Positions 1 through 8,744 of a stretch of 28,301 nt of DNA are shown here, in pieces; within the stretch, counting starts at the first letter, position 1, and the number at the start of each line of letters is the position of its first letter. Under the pieces are notes generated by a model, which ran no database searches, had not been told where the DNA came from, and saw only the letters and a program-made list of their open reading frames with translations. The stretch is from positions 946,941-975,241 of the forward strand of contig WELB01000012.1 in the NCBI GenBank assembly GCA_009602725.1. The letters are read 5' to 3'. A program made the translations under genes and the position numbers. The stretch comes from Spirogloea muscicola. Taxonomy: Eukaryota; Streptophyta; Zygnematophyceae; Spirogloeales; Spirogloeaceae.

Positions 1-1100
1 GGATCCAGCCAGCGGCTGCCGAAAGCCCCGTGTACATCCATCGCCAGGGCCGCGAATTCATCCCCCACCGGGTGATCAGCGTATTTCGCTCCTTGCCGCG
101 GGCCGCCTGGCCGACCGCGTGCCCTGCAAACGACGCCGATCTGGTGGGGTTGGCGGAGTCGATGCAGTCTGTTGTCACCACATCAGCGATGATGCGGGGA
201 CCGCCGCCGGGAGGGATGGCGACCAGGTCAGCGCGTCGCGTATGGGGCTGGCCGTCCGCGCCCAGCTGAATGGGCATGATTGAGGAGTTCTCTACCGCAA
301 CCTTGAAGCCCGCCTCCGAAAACACCCCCTGCATACCGTCGCGCAGGAGGTCATGGGAAGCGGTCCGCTCCCCCCCGTGGGCGCAACGGAGCATGTGGGC
401 GGCCAGCTCCGCAGGATCATCGTGTCGGGCACCGCACTCGCATTGAGGGACGCCCACGAGGCAGGGGGGAAGGAGGCCCAAGAGCCGGTGGACCGCCGTC
501 CGGAAGACCTCGTCAGGCATTGTGAGCGCCGCGTGGAGTGGAAGCGCCGATAGCCACGCCGCCGCCCCAGGGGAGGAGGCTGAGAGCAGCCGGGCGCGCC
601 CTCGCAGGTCAGCCGGGGGGAGAAGCTCCACCACCTGGTCGGAGGGCCAAGCTCCGCAGGATCATCGTGTCGGGCACCGCACTCGCATTGAGGGACGCCC
701 ACGAGGCAGGGGGGGAGAAGGCCCAAGAGCCGGTGGACCGCCGTCCGGAAGACCTCGTCAGGCATAGTGAGCGCCGCGTGAAGTGGAAGCGCAGATAGCC
801 ACGCCGCCGCCCCAGGGGAGGAGGCTGAGAGCAGCCGGGCGCGCCCTCGCAGGTCAGCCGGAGGGAGAAGCTCCACCACGTGGTCGGAGGCCGCTTGTTC
901 AACCAACGCCGAGAAGCGTGCCTGGGCACGCTGGTCTGGGGTGTGGGCGAGGTGGGTGAAAGGAACAGCCTGTTCCGACATGCAGGGGTGGACCGCCAGG
1001 AGCCCGTCGCGGGCAGAGCGGAGGGCAACCTGAAAAGGCAGCTGACCGATCTCCACCTCAGCTGCCACCCGCTCCAGGACGCGCTGGCCGTCCACGAGGA
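1..1100 (-). mobile_element. LINE-like reverse transcriptase C-terminal region, degenerate
   Basis: On the minus strand, reading from 1095 downward, the translation carries the C-terminal landmarks of a non-LTR retrotransposon protein downstream of its RT domain. In order these are an AWLSALP block (near 805), a zinc-knuckle-like CECG...H-x3-C segment, a GERTASHDLLRDGM block (near 350), a RADLVAI...GGGPRIIADVV block (near 190-230), and the start of an MDVHGAFGSRWLD block at the left edge. The frame is broken at least twice: at the tandem duplication (402-890), and near 60-70 where a one-base shift is needed to continue. No RT catalytic motif is present. The family assignment rests on the order of blocks and on many sibling copies in the window. 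The copy runs off the left edge, where the window begins with a BamHI site (GGATCC). Confidence 0.7.
402..890. repeat. 245-bp tandem duplication inside the LINE remnant
   Basis: About 402-645 is repeated almost exactly at 646-890, an offset of 245 bases. Both units start at GCTCCGCAGGATCATCGTG and end at GGTCGGAGG. They differ by a handful of substitutions and small length changes in G runs. The unit covers the zinc-knuckle and upstream coding blocks of the minus-strand LINE remnant, so duplication happened after insertion or in a local copy. Confidence 0.85.
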
Positions 1101-1235
1101 ACCTCTGGCTGGTTGGAAAGAAGAATGCGGCTGCTGATATGAAACGAGCGTTGTTGAAAGGAAGTGGATAGTCGCATGCGGAACACCTAGGCGGCTACTT
1201 GGCGGCTTTGAACCCGGGCAAGCTTTTCACTTTGA

Positions 1236-1275
1236 GGAGCAAGCGCGGCCAGATTAACTGGTGGCTGGGAGAAGG
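1236..1275 (-). repeat. Dispersed short repeat (GCGGCCAGATTAA module)
   Basis: The segment GAGCAAGCGCGGCCAGATTAA with the following GGTGGCTGGGAGA recurs at 10939-10976, and its second half recurs at 14846-14871. In the other copies it leads into the reverse complement of the GGGCTGG hairpin module. Here the hairpin part is lost after GGGAGAAGG. Confidence 0.6.
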
Positions 1276-1414
1276 GACTTTGCTGTCTTTGCCGACGATC
1301 GATGGGCCGCCAGCCGTAAAGGTGTCACTCGACAAAAATCAAAAGCAGAATTGCATAGGTTTGCTTGGGGTAAAAATAAGTGCGACTACAAAGCAGCCAC
1401 GGGTTAGGGAACAG

Positions 1415-1529
1415 GACGAAGTCGAGGTACAACCGTTCTGTGCTCTTCGGCATCTTCAGAGACCCGATGGTCAAGTTCATGATCACCGTTGTCAACATTG
1501 GGTTCATCAAAGCGGAGCTCAAGGTGTAA
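1415..1529 (+). CDS. Possible terminal exon of an unrecognised gene
   Basis: After an acceptor-like ACAG at 1411-1414, an open frame starts at 1416 and reads THR-LYS-SER-ARG, then YNRSVLFGIFRDPMVKFMI, then TVVNIGFIKAELKV, and stops at TAA (1527-1529). The residue mix, with hydrophobic stretches separated by charged residues, looks more like real protein than the flanking repeats. It overlaps a longer minus-strand open frame that includes short-repeat sequence and is probably a shadow. I do not recognise the family. No upstream exon could be joined, so this may be the stranded last exon of a gene displaced by repeat insertion. Confidence 0.25.
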
Positions 1530-1574
1530 AGAAGAACGCGCCTCGCTAGCCCTGGTACTGCGGCCATTTCGAGC

Positions 1575-1640
1575 CCTTGGGCATTTTGGGCTGGCTTTGC
1601 TAGCCCCCCTTCTCTCAGGGCGAGCACTTTCTTCTTGGGC
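1575..1640 (+). repeat. Hairpin module, CTTTGCTAGCCCC variant
   Basis: TTTTGGGCTGGCTTTGCTAGCC followed by CTCTCAGGGCGAGCA matches the modules at 11785-11835 and, more loosely, 2895-2950. This subtype replaces the CCTCTCACAG loop with CTTTGCTAG but keeps the GGCTGG...AGCC pairing. Confidence 0.6.
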
Positions 1641-1990
1641 ATCGCCTCCATGTTCTCCAGGACAAAGGGTAGCTGCTGATGCTTGGGCACCTCAAATATC
1701 TGAATTAGCTCCATCCAGCCCTGGCAGTAAGTCGTGACCTCCAATCATGTCTAGGATGTAAAGGTGATCTGGCCTTTGATCAGGTCGATGCAACCATTAG
1801 GCCGGGAAGCTTGACTTTATGAAGATAAAGTAGAAGCTTATCCATGAAAGAAGCACTTTGTAAGGGGAATGATGTGTGATTGGATCTATTGGAAGGGCAA
1901 TGGAAGAGCTGCAGCTCTTTCAATGGGTCGAGGGCTGCTGAGCGCCAACCTATGAAACTCTGACAAGGATAACTGTATCTGGCCTCTTCA
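1640..1990. other. Gene-free stretch, nothing recognised
   Basis: No homologous repeat, RNA gene or convincing exon was seen here. The only open frames are short and have unremarkable translations. Confidence 0.5.
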
Positions 1991-1994
1991 AACT

Positions 1995-2150
1995 TTGTTC
2001 ATCTTTTTTCTGGGCTGGCCTCTCACAGCCACCACCCTCTCCTGGAAGCGTCCTTTCTTCTTATCAAAGAGGCGCCATCCGGCGCTTCCAGACCTTGTAC
2101 ATTCTTTTGGGCAAAGAGCTGTTTTCCTATCGAAGATGAAGCAGCCCTGC
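1995..2150 (+). repeat. Double hairpin-module repeat
   Basis: This holds a full hairpin module at 2012-2031 (GGGCTGGCCTCTCACAGCCA) followed by CTCTCCTGGAAGCG, then a second partial unit with CGCCATCCGGCGCTTCCAGACC and TTGTACATTCTTTTGGGC. The second unit is the usual 5' flank of the module, so two units lie nose to tail. Confidence 0.65.
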
Positions 2151-2240
2151 CATAGGGGCCAGTACTTGGCGGGAGTGGCCAAGCGCACAGAGGCAAGCAC
2201 GTCCATAAATATACGCCACCTGCTGCTGAGCAGACCCACT

Positions 2241-2453
2241 GTAGGTACTGGTCAGTAAGTGGAGGTCGCTAGTCGATTGTTGAGTTACGGACGCCAAACT
2301 CCACGTCCGTTTGCCCCCACCAACTAAAGCTCGTCCAGCTTTCTGGTGCACCGCATGAGCCTGGCCTAGCTGCAAACAGGCTGACGCAAAATGACGCAAG
2401 AACCACAAACGTGCTGCTGGCAAGCCCATATCAGCCAGAAGCACATCCTCATG
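2241..2453 (-). mobile_element. LINE-like C-terminal tail, divergent subfamily
   Basis: The minus-strand translation runs from HEDVLLADMGLPAAR through SACLQLGQAHAVHQKAGRAL to STSDLHLLTSTY. This matches the tail of the other copies (SVSLQRSMARALHLRAGRAL ... SDLRLLSRGY) but belongs to a second subfamily, shared with 13433-13645, that has an HQKAGRALVG signature. The terminal stop is lost. It lies head to head with the plus-strand copy that begins near 2490. Confidence 0.6.
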
Positions 2454-2489
2454 TCGTTGAAAAATTTTCGAGCAATCTGTTGATTGTGA

Positions 2490-2819
2490 ACAGCAGATCA
2501 CCCGCGGGAAGACGAGTTCTTCCCGCTCGCCATCGATACGCACGGGGCGCTGGGCGCTCGGTGGCTCGAGCTGCTCAACCAGCTCTCTCGTCACGCCATT
2601 GCCCGCCGCTTCCATGGGGAGCCGGTGGACTCCCATGCAGCACGGTCGCTAGCGCAGGTGTACCGCATGCGCTTGGCCGTCTCGCTGCAGAGGTCTATGG
2701 CCCGCGCGCTGCACCTGCGTGCAGACAGAGCCCTCGCTGCTGCCTCTGGCTCTGGCCAGGGGACCCGCTTCCAGGAACCCAGTCTCTCTGACCTGAGGCT
2801 GCTTAGCAGGGGTTACTGA
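2490..2819 (+). mobile_element. LINE-like C-terminal tail copy
   Basis: The plus-strand translation, after small frame shifts, gives DEFFPLAIDTHGALGARWLE, then SLAQVYRMRLAVSLQRSMAR, ALHLRADRALAAASG and SLSDLRLLSRGY, with a TGA stop at 2817-2819. It is 5'-truncated and complete at the protein C-terminus, as expected for a LINE insertion. The sequence just after the stop (2822-2907: AGCTGCTTCG repeats, CTGGCCCCTT, TTTGTTCATTCTTTT) is a 3'UTR that reappears as an independent insertion at 8311-8402. A hairpin module follows at 2909-2930. Confidence 0.7.
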
Positions 2820-2821
2820 GT

Positions 2822-2950
2822 GCTTCGTAGCTGCTTCGTTTCTTTTCTGTGCTTGTTGTTCTTTGTACTTCCCCTGGCCCCTTTTCGTCCTTTGTTCATT
2901 CTTTTCTGGGCTGGCTTTTTCCAGCCCCTTATCCCCGATGGGTGAGCCCT
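2822..2950 (+). repeat. LINE 3'UTR and hairpin module
   Basis: The 3' flank of the preceding copy is pyrimidine-rich and ends in TTGTTCATTCTTTTCTGGGC, then GGCTTTTTCCAGCCCC. The GGCT...AGCC palindrome is conserved while its loop differs from other copies. A reversed, diverged relative (AGTCCAGCCAAAAGAGAAGA) lies at about 3133-3160. Confidence 0.6.
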
Positions 2951-3204
2951 TCTTCTGTGAACAGCCAGCCCTCTGTAGAGTGAACAAGGTCCAGCAAAGC
3001 TGGAAAGACCAGTGTGTGAGCCAGGTGGAGACAAGGTTTTTGTGAAGCCTCAACATGGAAAGCACAACCGACTCAGAAAGAGGAGCACTTACAACGCATA
3101 AGAGCTTATATTAGAAGAGGGCGATGGCCGTGGAAGTCCAGCCAAAAGAGAAGAGGTCTGAAGGTGCCAGAACGCAGAAAACCTTACATGTACGCAAGTG
3201 GCTA

Positions 3205-3545
3205 CAAAAAGCAGGTGCTTATAATATCGTCGGGTGTGGTTCAGTGCGAGTGCGGAGCTACACAACGCCGACGCTGCGGAGTTGCCTGCGGACATGCTTC
3301 GCTGTGCATGCAGGGAAGAGCGGACCTGATCTCACGACCTCCTGCGAGACGGCATGTTCGGCGTGTTTGGGAGAGCCACTTTCTTGGAGACCGACTACAC
3401 CGTGGCCACGAATTACACGTCCGTCGTGCCTATTTAGCTGGGGCTGACGGTCCTATCCACGCTGACCCCGTCGCCATCACACTCGGAGGGACTCCCGCGC
3501 GCTGTGGGGAAGGGGTCTCCGCACCTCGCGGACGTCGTTGTCAAT
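3205..3545 (+). mobile_element. LINE-like zinc-knuckle region fragment abutting a gene start
   Basis: Frame-shifted plus-strand translations reproduce the LINE order: VVQCECGA, DAAELPADMLRCACREERT, SHDLLRDGMFGVFGRA, LGADGPIHADPVAITLGG, and finally SPHLADVV. The corresponding blocks in copy 1-1100 are QCECGARHDDPAEL, GERTASHDLLRDGM, LGADGQPHTRRADLVAI and GGGPRIIADVV. In-frame stops follow REERT and VVPI. The fragment ends at the GCC repeat (3550-3580) that precedes the gene at 3632, so this gene's upstream region is LINE-derived. Residues 3312-3430 are repeated at 8747-8846. Confidence 0.65.
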
Positions 3546-3547
3546 CG

Positions 3548-3549
<2 letters not shown>

Positions 3550-3580
<31 letters not shown>
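3550..3580. repeat. (GCC)n microsatellite, about 10 units
   Basis: An uninterrupted run of GCC/CCG triplets lies about 50 bp upstream of the ATG at 3632. Similar runs sit at or near other gene starts in the window (16726, 24441-24480, 24648 and 28250), suggesting 5'UTR or N-terminal homopolymer tracts. Confidence 0.9.
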
Positions 3581-3581
<1 letters not shown>

Positions 3582-3631
3582 AGCCCGAGCCGCCGCCGGT
3601 CACCGAGGCCAAGCCGGCTGCCGTCGCCAGA

Positions 3632-6600
3632 ATGGGCGGCGATGGCGACCGAGACGAGGCATCAGCCACCAGCATGGACATGCTCAGCGCACCGGCATTC
3701 GCCACAGCGGACCCGTTGATGGGGGCTGGCACCACTGCCGTCGTCGGGAGCCCGCGCGGCAACGACGATAGCCGTGGCGGCGGGAACCAAGGGCTCCTCA
3801 CCGCCAAGCGCCCGCCATTGCTGCAGCCCGAAGCACCGCAGATGCTGGCGGAGCTGCAGCGCCGGCAGCACGAGCAGCGCCAGCGGCTTCAGCCCCTTGA
3901 GGTACGAAAGCCAGGCGTGACGACGCATGCAGACCATCACAGGATTTGGCCAGCTTCGCCATGCTTGGCTGGCCAGGCATTTGCCCGTGCTGAGGTTGGG
4001 CCGCTGACCAGCGTCAGGGCTGTCCATCGTCTTGTGGCTTGCCGCAGCTGCTGCAGATGAAGCTCTTTGTGCAGAAGGCGGTGCAGCTGCAGGCTGAGGT
4101 GCACTGCAAGCACCTGCAGTACATGATCGATCAGCATCAGTTGCGTGTGACCGGTTCGACGCTCGCCTCCGGCAGAGCTGCTGGCGGCCGCAACTCTCCA
4201 ATGGAGGGGAGCGAGAAGCAGGCAGACCTGCTGGATGGCCGTGGCAGAAGCAGCGGCGACGCCAGCAGCGCTGGCGACGGCGTCAAGAGCAGGGAGACAA
4301 GCACTGTGGAAATGGAACCACCTGGGGCCGCCGACACTGCTGCCAAAGCGAGCTCCTGTAGCGGCGGCGGCGGCACTGGTGGCCATGGAGGCGGGCGCTA
4401 CGGGGTGGCCACTGGAAGAGGTTCACCAATACTGCAGCCACTTTCCTCGGAGCTGAGCCAGGTGATGGAGCGGCTGGCGCTTGCGTATGGGGACTCGTGG
4501 AGCTTCCGGGTGGTGCGTGAAGTTGTGAAGCCCCGTGCGGCAGCGGTGCTCGCAGAGATCACTGTCGGTGCCGCAACCCGCCAGCAGTGGGGAGTTGCTG
4601 AAGCTGCGGCAGTGGCGGCAGGAGAAGGCTGCCACGACATCGGCGTCGTGCTGCTCCCGGCCGCAACAGCACAAGCCCTCGCAAATGCCACGCTGCTGTT
4701 CCTCCCCTCTGCCGGGTTGCCGGCGGTTGAGGCTGTGCACCAGCCAGCTGCCGCTCCTCCCGGCACCGCAGTGCAGATAATAGCGGCGGTGGAGGCGTTG
4801 GCGCCATTTAAGGCGGCGGCCGCGGCAAGCGCGGCAGCGGCGGTAGCCAAGCAGGACGGCGAAGAGCAAGCTTCGCGGACCTGCGTGGCTCCTTCCAGTA
4901 TGACAGACCCTTGTTCTTCGCCGACCGTCGTCGTCCATGGTGTCAACAGCATGGCACAGCTCAATACTCCAAGTGCCGGTCTCATTCCTCGTGACGCAAC
5001 TGATGGGGCGGCAACGCACCTGGAGCATGCGACATCGCTGCCAACGGCGGTGGCCAAGACGAGCTCTGGCGGCCAGCTTGCGCGCAGCGTTAGCCTGAGG
5101 TCGTCAGCAGCGGAAGCTCAAGCACAGGGGTCCATGCCCGCCTCAGCAGCAGACCCCTTGCTGGACACTCCGACGGTGGCAGCTGGGCTGCCCTTGCAAC
5201 CTCCACTGCCACCAGGAAGCTCAAGCTCCGGAGGGTCCTCTGTGTTTGTCCCAGCGCCGTGCCTGTCGCCATCATCTCCGTCAGTCCAGAATCCCCAGCT
5301 CGTCTGCAAGCTGCCGAGCGATATGTCTCTCCTGCATTCTGATCCTCTCGCATGGTCAAGGCATGCTCCCAACACCAACACTGGGAGCAAGTTATCATCT
5401 AGCAGCTCATTGACCACGGCACAGTCCCCTGCTTCAGGTCCTTCCAGTACATGTGGACTGAAGGTAAGTCACCCCTCTTTCGTTGCCCTCTGGATGTTGT
5501 CATGGTTTTGAATCTATTCTAGCAAGCTTTGGCATGTCAGCGTTTCTCAGTGATATCATTGTTAAGTTCAGCCTTAGTTGTACAGAAGCGGCAGTCCTGT
5601 ATGTTTCTAGATGTATCTTGCCTACGCCAAAGAGTCAAGATTGGGAAGCAACATTGACTGGCCACATAGGTGAAATTTGAGACTTGGATGATGAGGGCTT
5701 TGTATGTGACTTTGAGAGCTTGAGCAGGTTTTGGTCGTTAGCAACGGACCTGACAATGTCAGGGATGTCTTGGATGCACTGGACAAGTACTGTCTTGTCG
5801 CACCTCAACTTTGCATTGCACAGTGAGGACTAAGCTGGATACATTGTATCCAGCTTTACACTTCAGCTTCTTCGGAGATACCTGGCCGCTGCAATGTGGT
5901 GTCAGGCTGCAACATGTTCGACTTGCAATTCTGAAAAGCGCAGTGAAATCTTCTTGTATTTTGATTCCATCCCTTTCCATCCCATGTCATTCCATTGTTT
6001 TGGTAACTACTTCAGATACATGTAACAAATACATTTTCTTATTGACGACTGACATGTATTCGGCTATACTTCGGTGACAGAGTTGAGTATAAGGTGGTGG
6101 CATGGGCAGACGTGATCTCCAGGATTGTTGTGGGAGAGAAGATTGACGCCCTTCTTCTTGATGAAAGGTGGAGTGATGATGAACTGACCGTAGATTCATC
6201 TCTGCTATGCCTTATGCTGTCCATATCACCTGGGCCGCGTGTGAAGCTAGTGCAATGATCATGTGACTCATTGGCAATGTCAGCAACATCAATATTCAAA
6301 AGCTTCTGCACAACATAGTAACTGTCTGCCTGCATCCTCATGTGAAGGTATAAAGTCACGAATGGCTTCTACACGTGCCAGCTGTTTCGACAATTTGAAG
6401 TGGATCACAATCTCCCACAAATGCCCATCATTGGCATCTCCGCAAAAGTGAAGCGTGCAGACCTGGTAATATGGCTGTTTCAGCACCACAGGGCCCATTT
6501 GTTTGGTTGGTGTCAGCATCTCCGTGAGCATGAGTTGTGGCGCCAAGACAGCTTATGACTCCACAAGCTTGTTAGACTTCGGCACAACAAGGCCCTGCAA

Positions 6601-6840
6601 GCGGACTTCCATGCTGGATAATCATGCTGACATCTGCGCTGTCACTTGCAGGAAAAGTACGCTAAGTCAGATTATTCAGCTATCTGGGGAAATCCAATCA
6701 ATGAGCGCACAGCTGGCAAGTGGATTTGCAACTTCCTGACAAAATACAAACCGCCCTCAAGTAAGAGACGAGCTCAACTGAAGCGAGGAGACATTGCAGA
6801 GGTCAAGACCACGTTCAACGGCTTTATGGCGTTTGTGTAG
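3632..6840 (+). CDS. Five-exon gene, 709-residue protein of unknown function
   Basis: Five exons join with consistent phase: 3632-3901, 4048-5463, 5728-5822, 6081-6240 and 6652-6840 (TAG stop). All introns are GT-AG, and a TGTAA poly(A) signal lies 82 bases after the stop. The ATG at 3632 is the first in frame after the LINE fragment and GCC repeat, but an earlier start is open. The N-terminus is Gly/Ala-rich. Next comes a Gln-rich helical part (LQRRQHEQRQRLQPLE, then LQMKLFVQKAVQLQAE), then GDSWSFRVVREVVKPRAAAV and EITVGAATRQQWG, then a long low-complexity Ser/Ala/Pro region. The C-terminal exons (VLVVSNGPDNVRDVLDALDK; VEYKVVAWADVISRIV; IDALLLDERWSDDEL; KYAKSDYSAIWGNPINERTA) are compact and look folded. 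The SWSFRVV...EITVG piece faintly recalls RAD52-like strand-annealing folds, and the third to fourth exons faintly recall a receiver domain. Neither is strong enough to assign a function. Low-complexity content and mixed composition suggest a nuclear regulatory protein, as inference only. Confidence 0.6.
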
Positions 6841-6921
6841 CAAGGCAAGATACTGCTTAGCTGTTAGCCATCTTCACTCCTACAAAACACAATTCAAGAA
6901 GCTCAGGTGTGTCTTTTGCTG

Positions 6922-6926
6922 TGTAA
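6922..6926 (+). terminator. TGTAA poly(A) signal
   Basis: TGTAA, the common green algal polyadenylation signal, lies 82 bases after the TAG of the five-exon gene, inside an AT-rich stretch. It supports that gene's proposed 3' end. Confidence 0.45.
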
Positions 6927-6929
6927 TAT

Positions 6930-7320
6930 ATAATAGATGGAGAAATGAGGCACGTCTTTCAGTGTCTCCTTGCACCCTTAGTAATAGCATAAACGAGCAA
7001 CACTGACGCAATAGGGCTGGCGCTTTGTACGCCCCTCATGTGTTCTGTGCACTGTACAAAGGACACGCTCTGACCATTGTCGTGCCACACAGTGTCGACT
7101 GCCAGGTAACGTCAATAGGACAGATATGTAGATAATTTGTGACACAAGAGTCGACGTGGCCGGAAACGCAACCAATTGTGAATGAAAGTGAAAAGCGAGG
7201 ATTTTCGGCATTCCTTCGTTTGAAATAAGGAATATGTACGAGTCGATAGCCTAGTAATGGCATCTTAAGATAACTCGAGCTTGTGATGGATGACTTTAGA
7301 TACTGTTCATGTCTGCCTTT
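6930..7320. other. Intergenic, nothing recognised
   Basis: This AT-richer stretch lies between the five-exon gene and the P0 pseudogene. Only short open frames are present. A TCTGACCATTGTCG-type segment and GTCGAC repeats (7095, 7150) do not match the dispersed families. Confidence 0.4.
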
Positions 7321-7321
7321 G

Positions 7322-7629
7322 CCACGGGCGGGGGAAACATTGCCGCACTCTCGCTAGGCGCAAACTACCCGACACTCGCCTTTCCTGCCCCACACATTTG
7401 TCAACTGCAAGAAGAACGTCATTGCTGTTGTGTTGGGTCTGAAGAATTACTCCTTCCCCATTGCAGACAAGGTCAATGAGATCCTTGCGGATCCTTCAGA
7501 ATTCATGGTTGCAGCGGCGCCGGAGGCCACCATTGAGGCTGCGCCAGCGGCTGAGGAGGAGGCAAAGGAGGAGGAGGAGGAGGAGGAGTAGGAGTCGGAT
7601 GATGACTTGGGCTTCAGACGCTTGACTAG
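7322..7629 (+). pseudogene. RPLP0: Ribosomal protein P0 C-terminal pseudogene
   Basis: The plus-strand translation matches the C-terminal third of the large-subunit stalk protein P0. [16 protein letters not shown] is followed, after a frameshift near 7385, by [39 protein letters not shown], the acidic (GAG)n run, and ESDDDLGF. Four faults mark it as dead. The 5' two thirds are missing. The frame shifts between YPTLA and PHTFVN. An in-frame TAG (7589-7591) interrupts the acidic hinge where GAG is expected. The terminal GF(S/G)LFD motif is spoiled by a one-base loss (AGACGCTTGACTAG at 7616-7629). P0 anchors P1/P2 dimers on the 60S GTPase stalk, so a functional copy must exist elsewhere. No poly(A) tract is visible, so a processed origin cannot be shown. 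Confidence 0.8.
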
Positions 7630-7749
7630 GCAAGCAGGTCTCTCTTGAGCGTGCTTTCCCGCCTGATTTCACATAGTCACAAGCACTTAATGTCAATGGC
7701 ACACGCGTTGGGATTGCGTGCTGGCCCCTTTGGTCAGCCTCTGGCATAG

Positions 7750-7813
7750 ACAGGGGACCCGCTACCCGGAGACTAGTTTCTCTGACCTGCGGCTGCTTAA
7801 CAGGGTAGATTGA
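7750..7813 (+). mobile_element. LINE-like tail, last 20 codons
   Basis: GACAGGGGACCCGCTACC to the TGA at 7811-7813 aligns with 2755-2819. The translation ends TSFSDLRLLNRVD. It is severely 5'-truncated. The 3'UTR continues with GTGGCCACTTGAGCC and a hairpin module at 7887-7908 whose closing arm is decayed (GGGCTGGCCGATCACAGTGA). The same UTR is found inverted at 12780-12845. Confidence 0.65.
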
Positions 7814-8015
7814 GCACCCAGTGGCCACTTGAGCCGTTGTGTGCTTTAGCACTTTTCTGGGCCCTACAAACTGTGTTCATTATGTTTTCTGGGCTGGCCG
7901 ATCACAGTGATTCGCCCTCTGCTGGAAGAGTCTTTCTACTTGAGATCTGCTTTACGTAGCCCACGTAAGGTCGAACGTCGGGCTTCGACGACAGGATGGA
8001 CGTGAACCAAACGGT

Positions 8016-8463
8016 GGTATCAATACGCCGACCACCCCGTGGGTAATGAGTTCCCGCTCGCCGTCAATGTACACGGGGCTTCTGGGACTGGATGGCTTGA
8101 CCTTCTCCAGCGCCTTGCGCGGCGTGCAGTGGCCCGCCGCCAAGGCCAGCAGAGCGAGCAGCCTGGCTTTGATGCCGCCGGGTCCCTTGCTCAAGTCTTT
8201 CGGATACGATTGGCCATTTCCCTGCAGCGGTCCCTGGCCTTCGCTGTTCACTTGCGTGCAGGCCTCGCCATGGCTGCGGCCTCCGGCTTCCGTCAGGGCG
8301 ACGTGTATCCCAAAAAGAATGAACAAAGTCCGCAAGGGGCCAGTGGAAGCGCTAGAAAGAAACCAACCCCAAGAAGAAACTAAGCAGCTACGAAGCAGCT
8401 ACGGGCGACGTCTATCCGCCTGCTAGCCATTCCGATTTGCATATACTGACTAGAGTTTACTGA
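8016..8463 (+). mobile_element. LINE-like tail interrupted by a short insertion
   Basis: The translation reads YADHPVGNEFPLAVNVHGAS, then WLDLLQRLARRAVARRQGQQ, SLAQVFRIRLAISLQRSLAF, LAMAAASGFRQGDVYP. A 92-bp insertion follows, and the copy then resumes as GDVYPPASHSDLHILTRVY with TGA at 8461-8463. It is the longest nearly open plus-strand tail. The 3'UTR (GAGCCCCCTTGCTGCCGTC) matches the one after 11925 and continues into a hairpin module at 8544-8563. Confidence 0.7.
8296..8417 (-). mobile_element. 92-bp SINE-like insertion with 15-bp target duplication
   Basis: GGGCGACGTGTATCC (8296-8310) and GGGCGACGTCTATCC (8403-8417) flank 8311-8402. Removing the insert and one copy restores the LINE tail frame (RQGDVYPPAS). 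On the minus strand the insert runs from GTAGCTGCTTCGTAGCTGCT through CTGGCCCCTTGCGGAC to TTTGTTCATTCTTTTTG. This is the sequence found as the 3'UTR of the LINE copy at 2822-2907. The insert therefore looks like an independently mobile short element sharing the LINE 3' end. Confidence 0.7.
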
Positions 8464-8589
8464 GAGCCCCCTTGCTGCCGTCTTAGCTCTTAGTACCTTG
8501 CTTTCTGCGCCATTCGGCTCCTTCAGACCTCGTCCATTCCCTTGGGCTGGCCTCTGACAGCGACCATTCAATATGGAAGCGCTGTTCAA

Positions 8590-8742
8590 TAGTGTGGCCC
8601 AAGCTGCCCCCCCGACTTCGACGACGCGCGTCAACCAGTCGGGCCAGATGCTGGATGCGGGAGGACCACTTTCACGCCATGGCCACCGTAGTTATCCATA
8701 ACGCACGGATAACGTGGTCCCCTCGAGGGTGGTCTTTGTACT
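8590..8742 (-). mobile_element. LINE-like fragment (inner tail region)
   Basis: The minus-strand reading gives CVMDNYGGHGVKVVLPHP, equivalent to CAMDIYGGYGLKWSSLIQHL of the copy at 14071-14499. Both copies share GCCCCCCCGACTTC.ACGACG and GGGCCAGATGCTGGAT on the plus strand. It lies head to head with the plus-strand fragment at 8745-8850. Confidence 0.6.
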
Positions 8743-8744
8743 AC

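Noticed and set aside
1325-1744. 139-codon minus-strand open frame
   Set aside because: It runs through a hairpin-module repeat and opposes the more protein-like plus-strand piece at 1415-1529. No family features were seen.
3538-3800. Poly-arginine and poly-proline open frames
   Set aside because: They are alternate frames of the GCC microsatellite.
4480-4600. RAD52-like domain in the five-exon gene
   Set aside because: Only about 35 residues show a faint resemblance and the rest of the fold could not be followed. It is kept as a remark, not as an annotation.
7589-7591. TAG inside the P0 acidic tail as evidence of a reassigned stop codon
   Set aside because: Other genes here end at TAG (6840, 17874), and the P0 copy has further frameshifts, so a nonsense mutation in a pseudogene is simpler.
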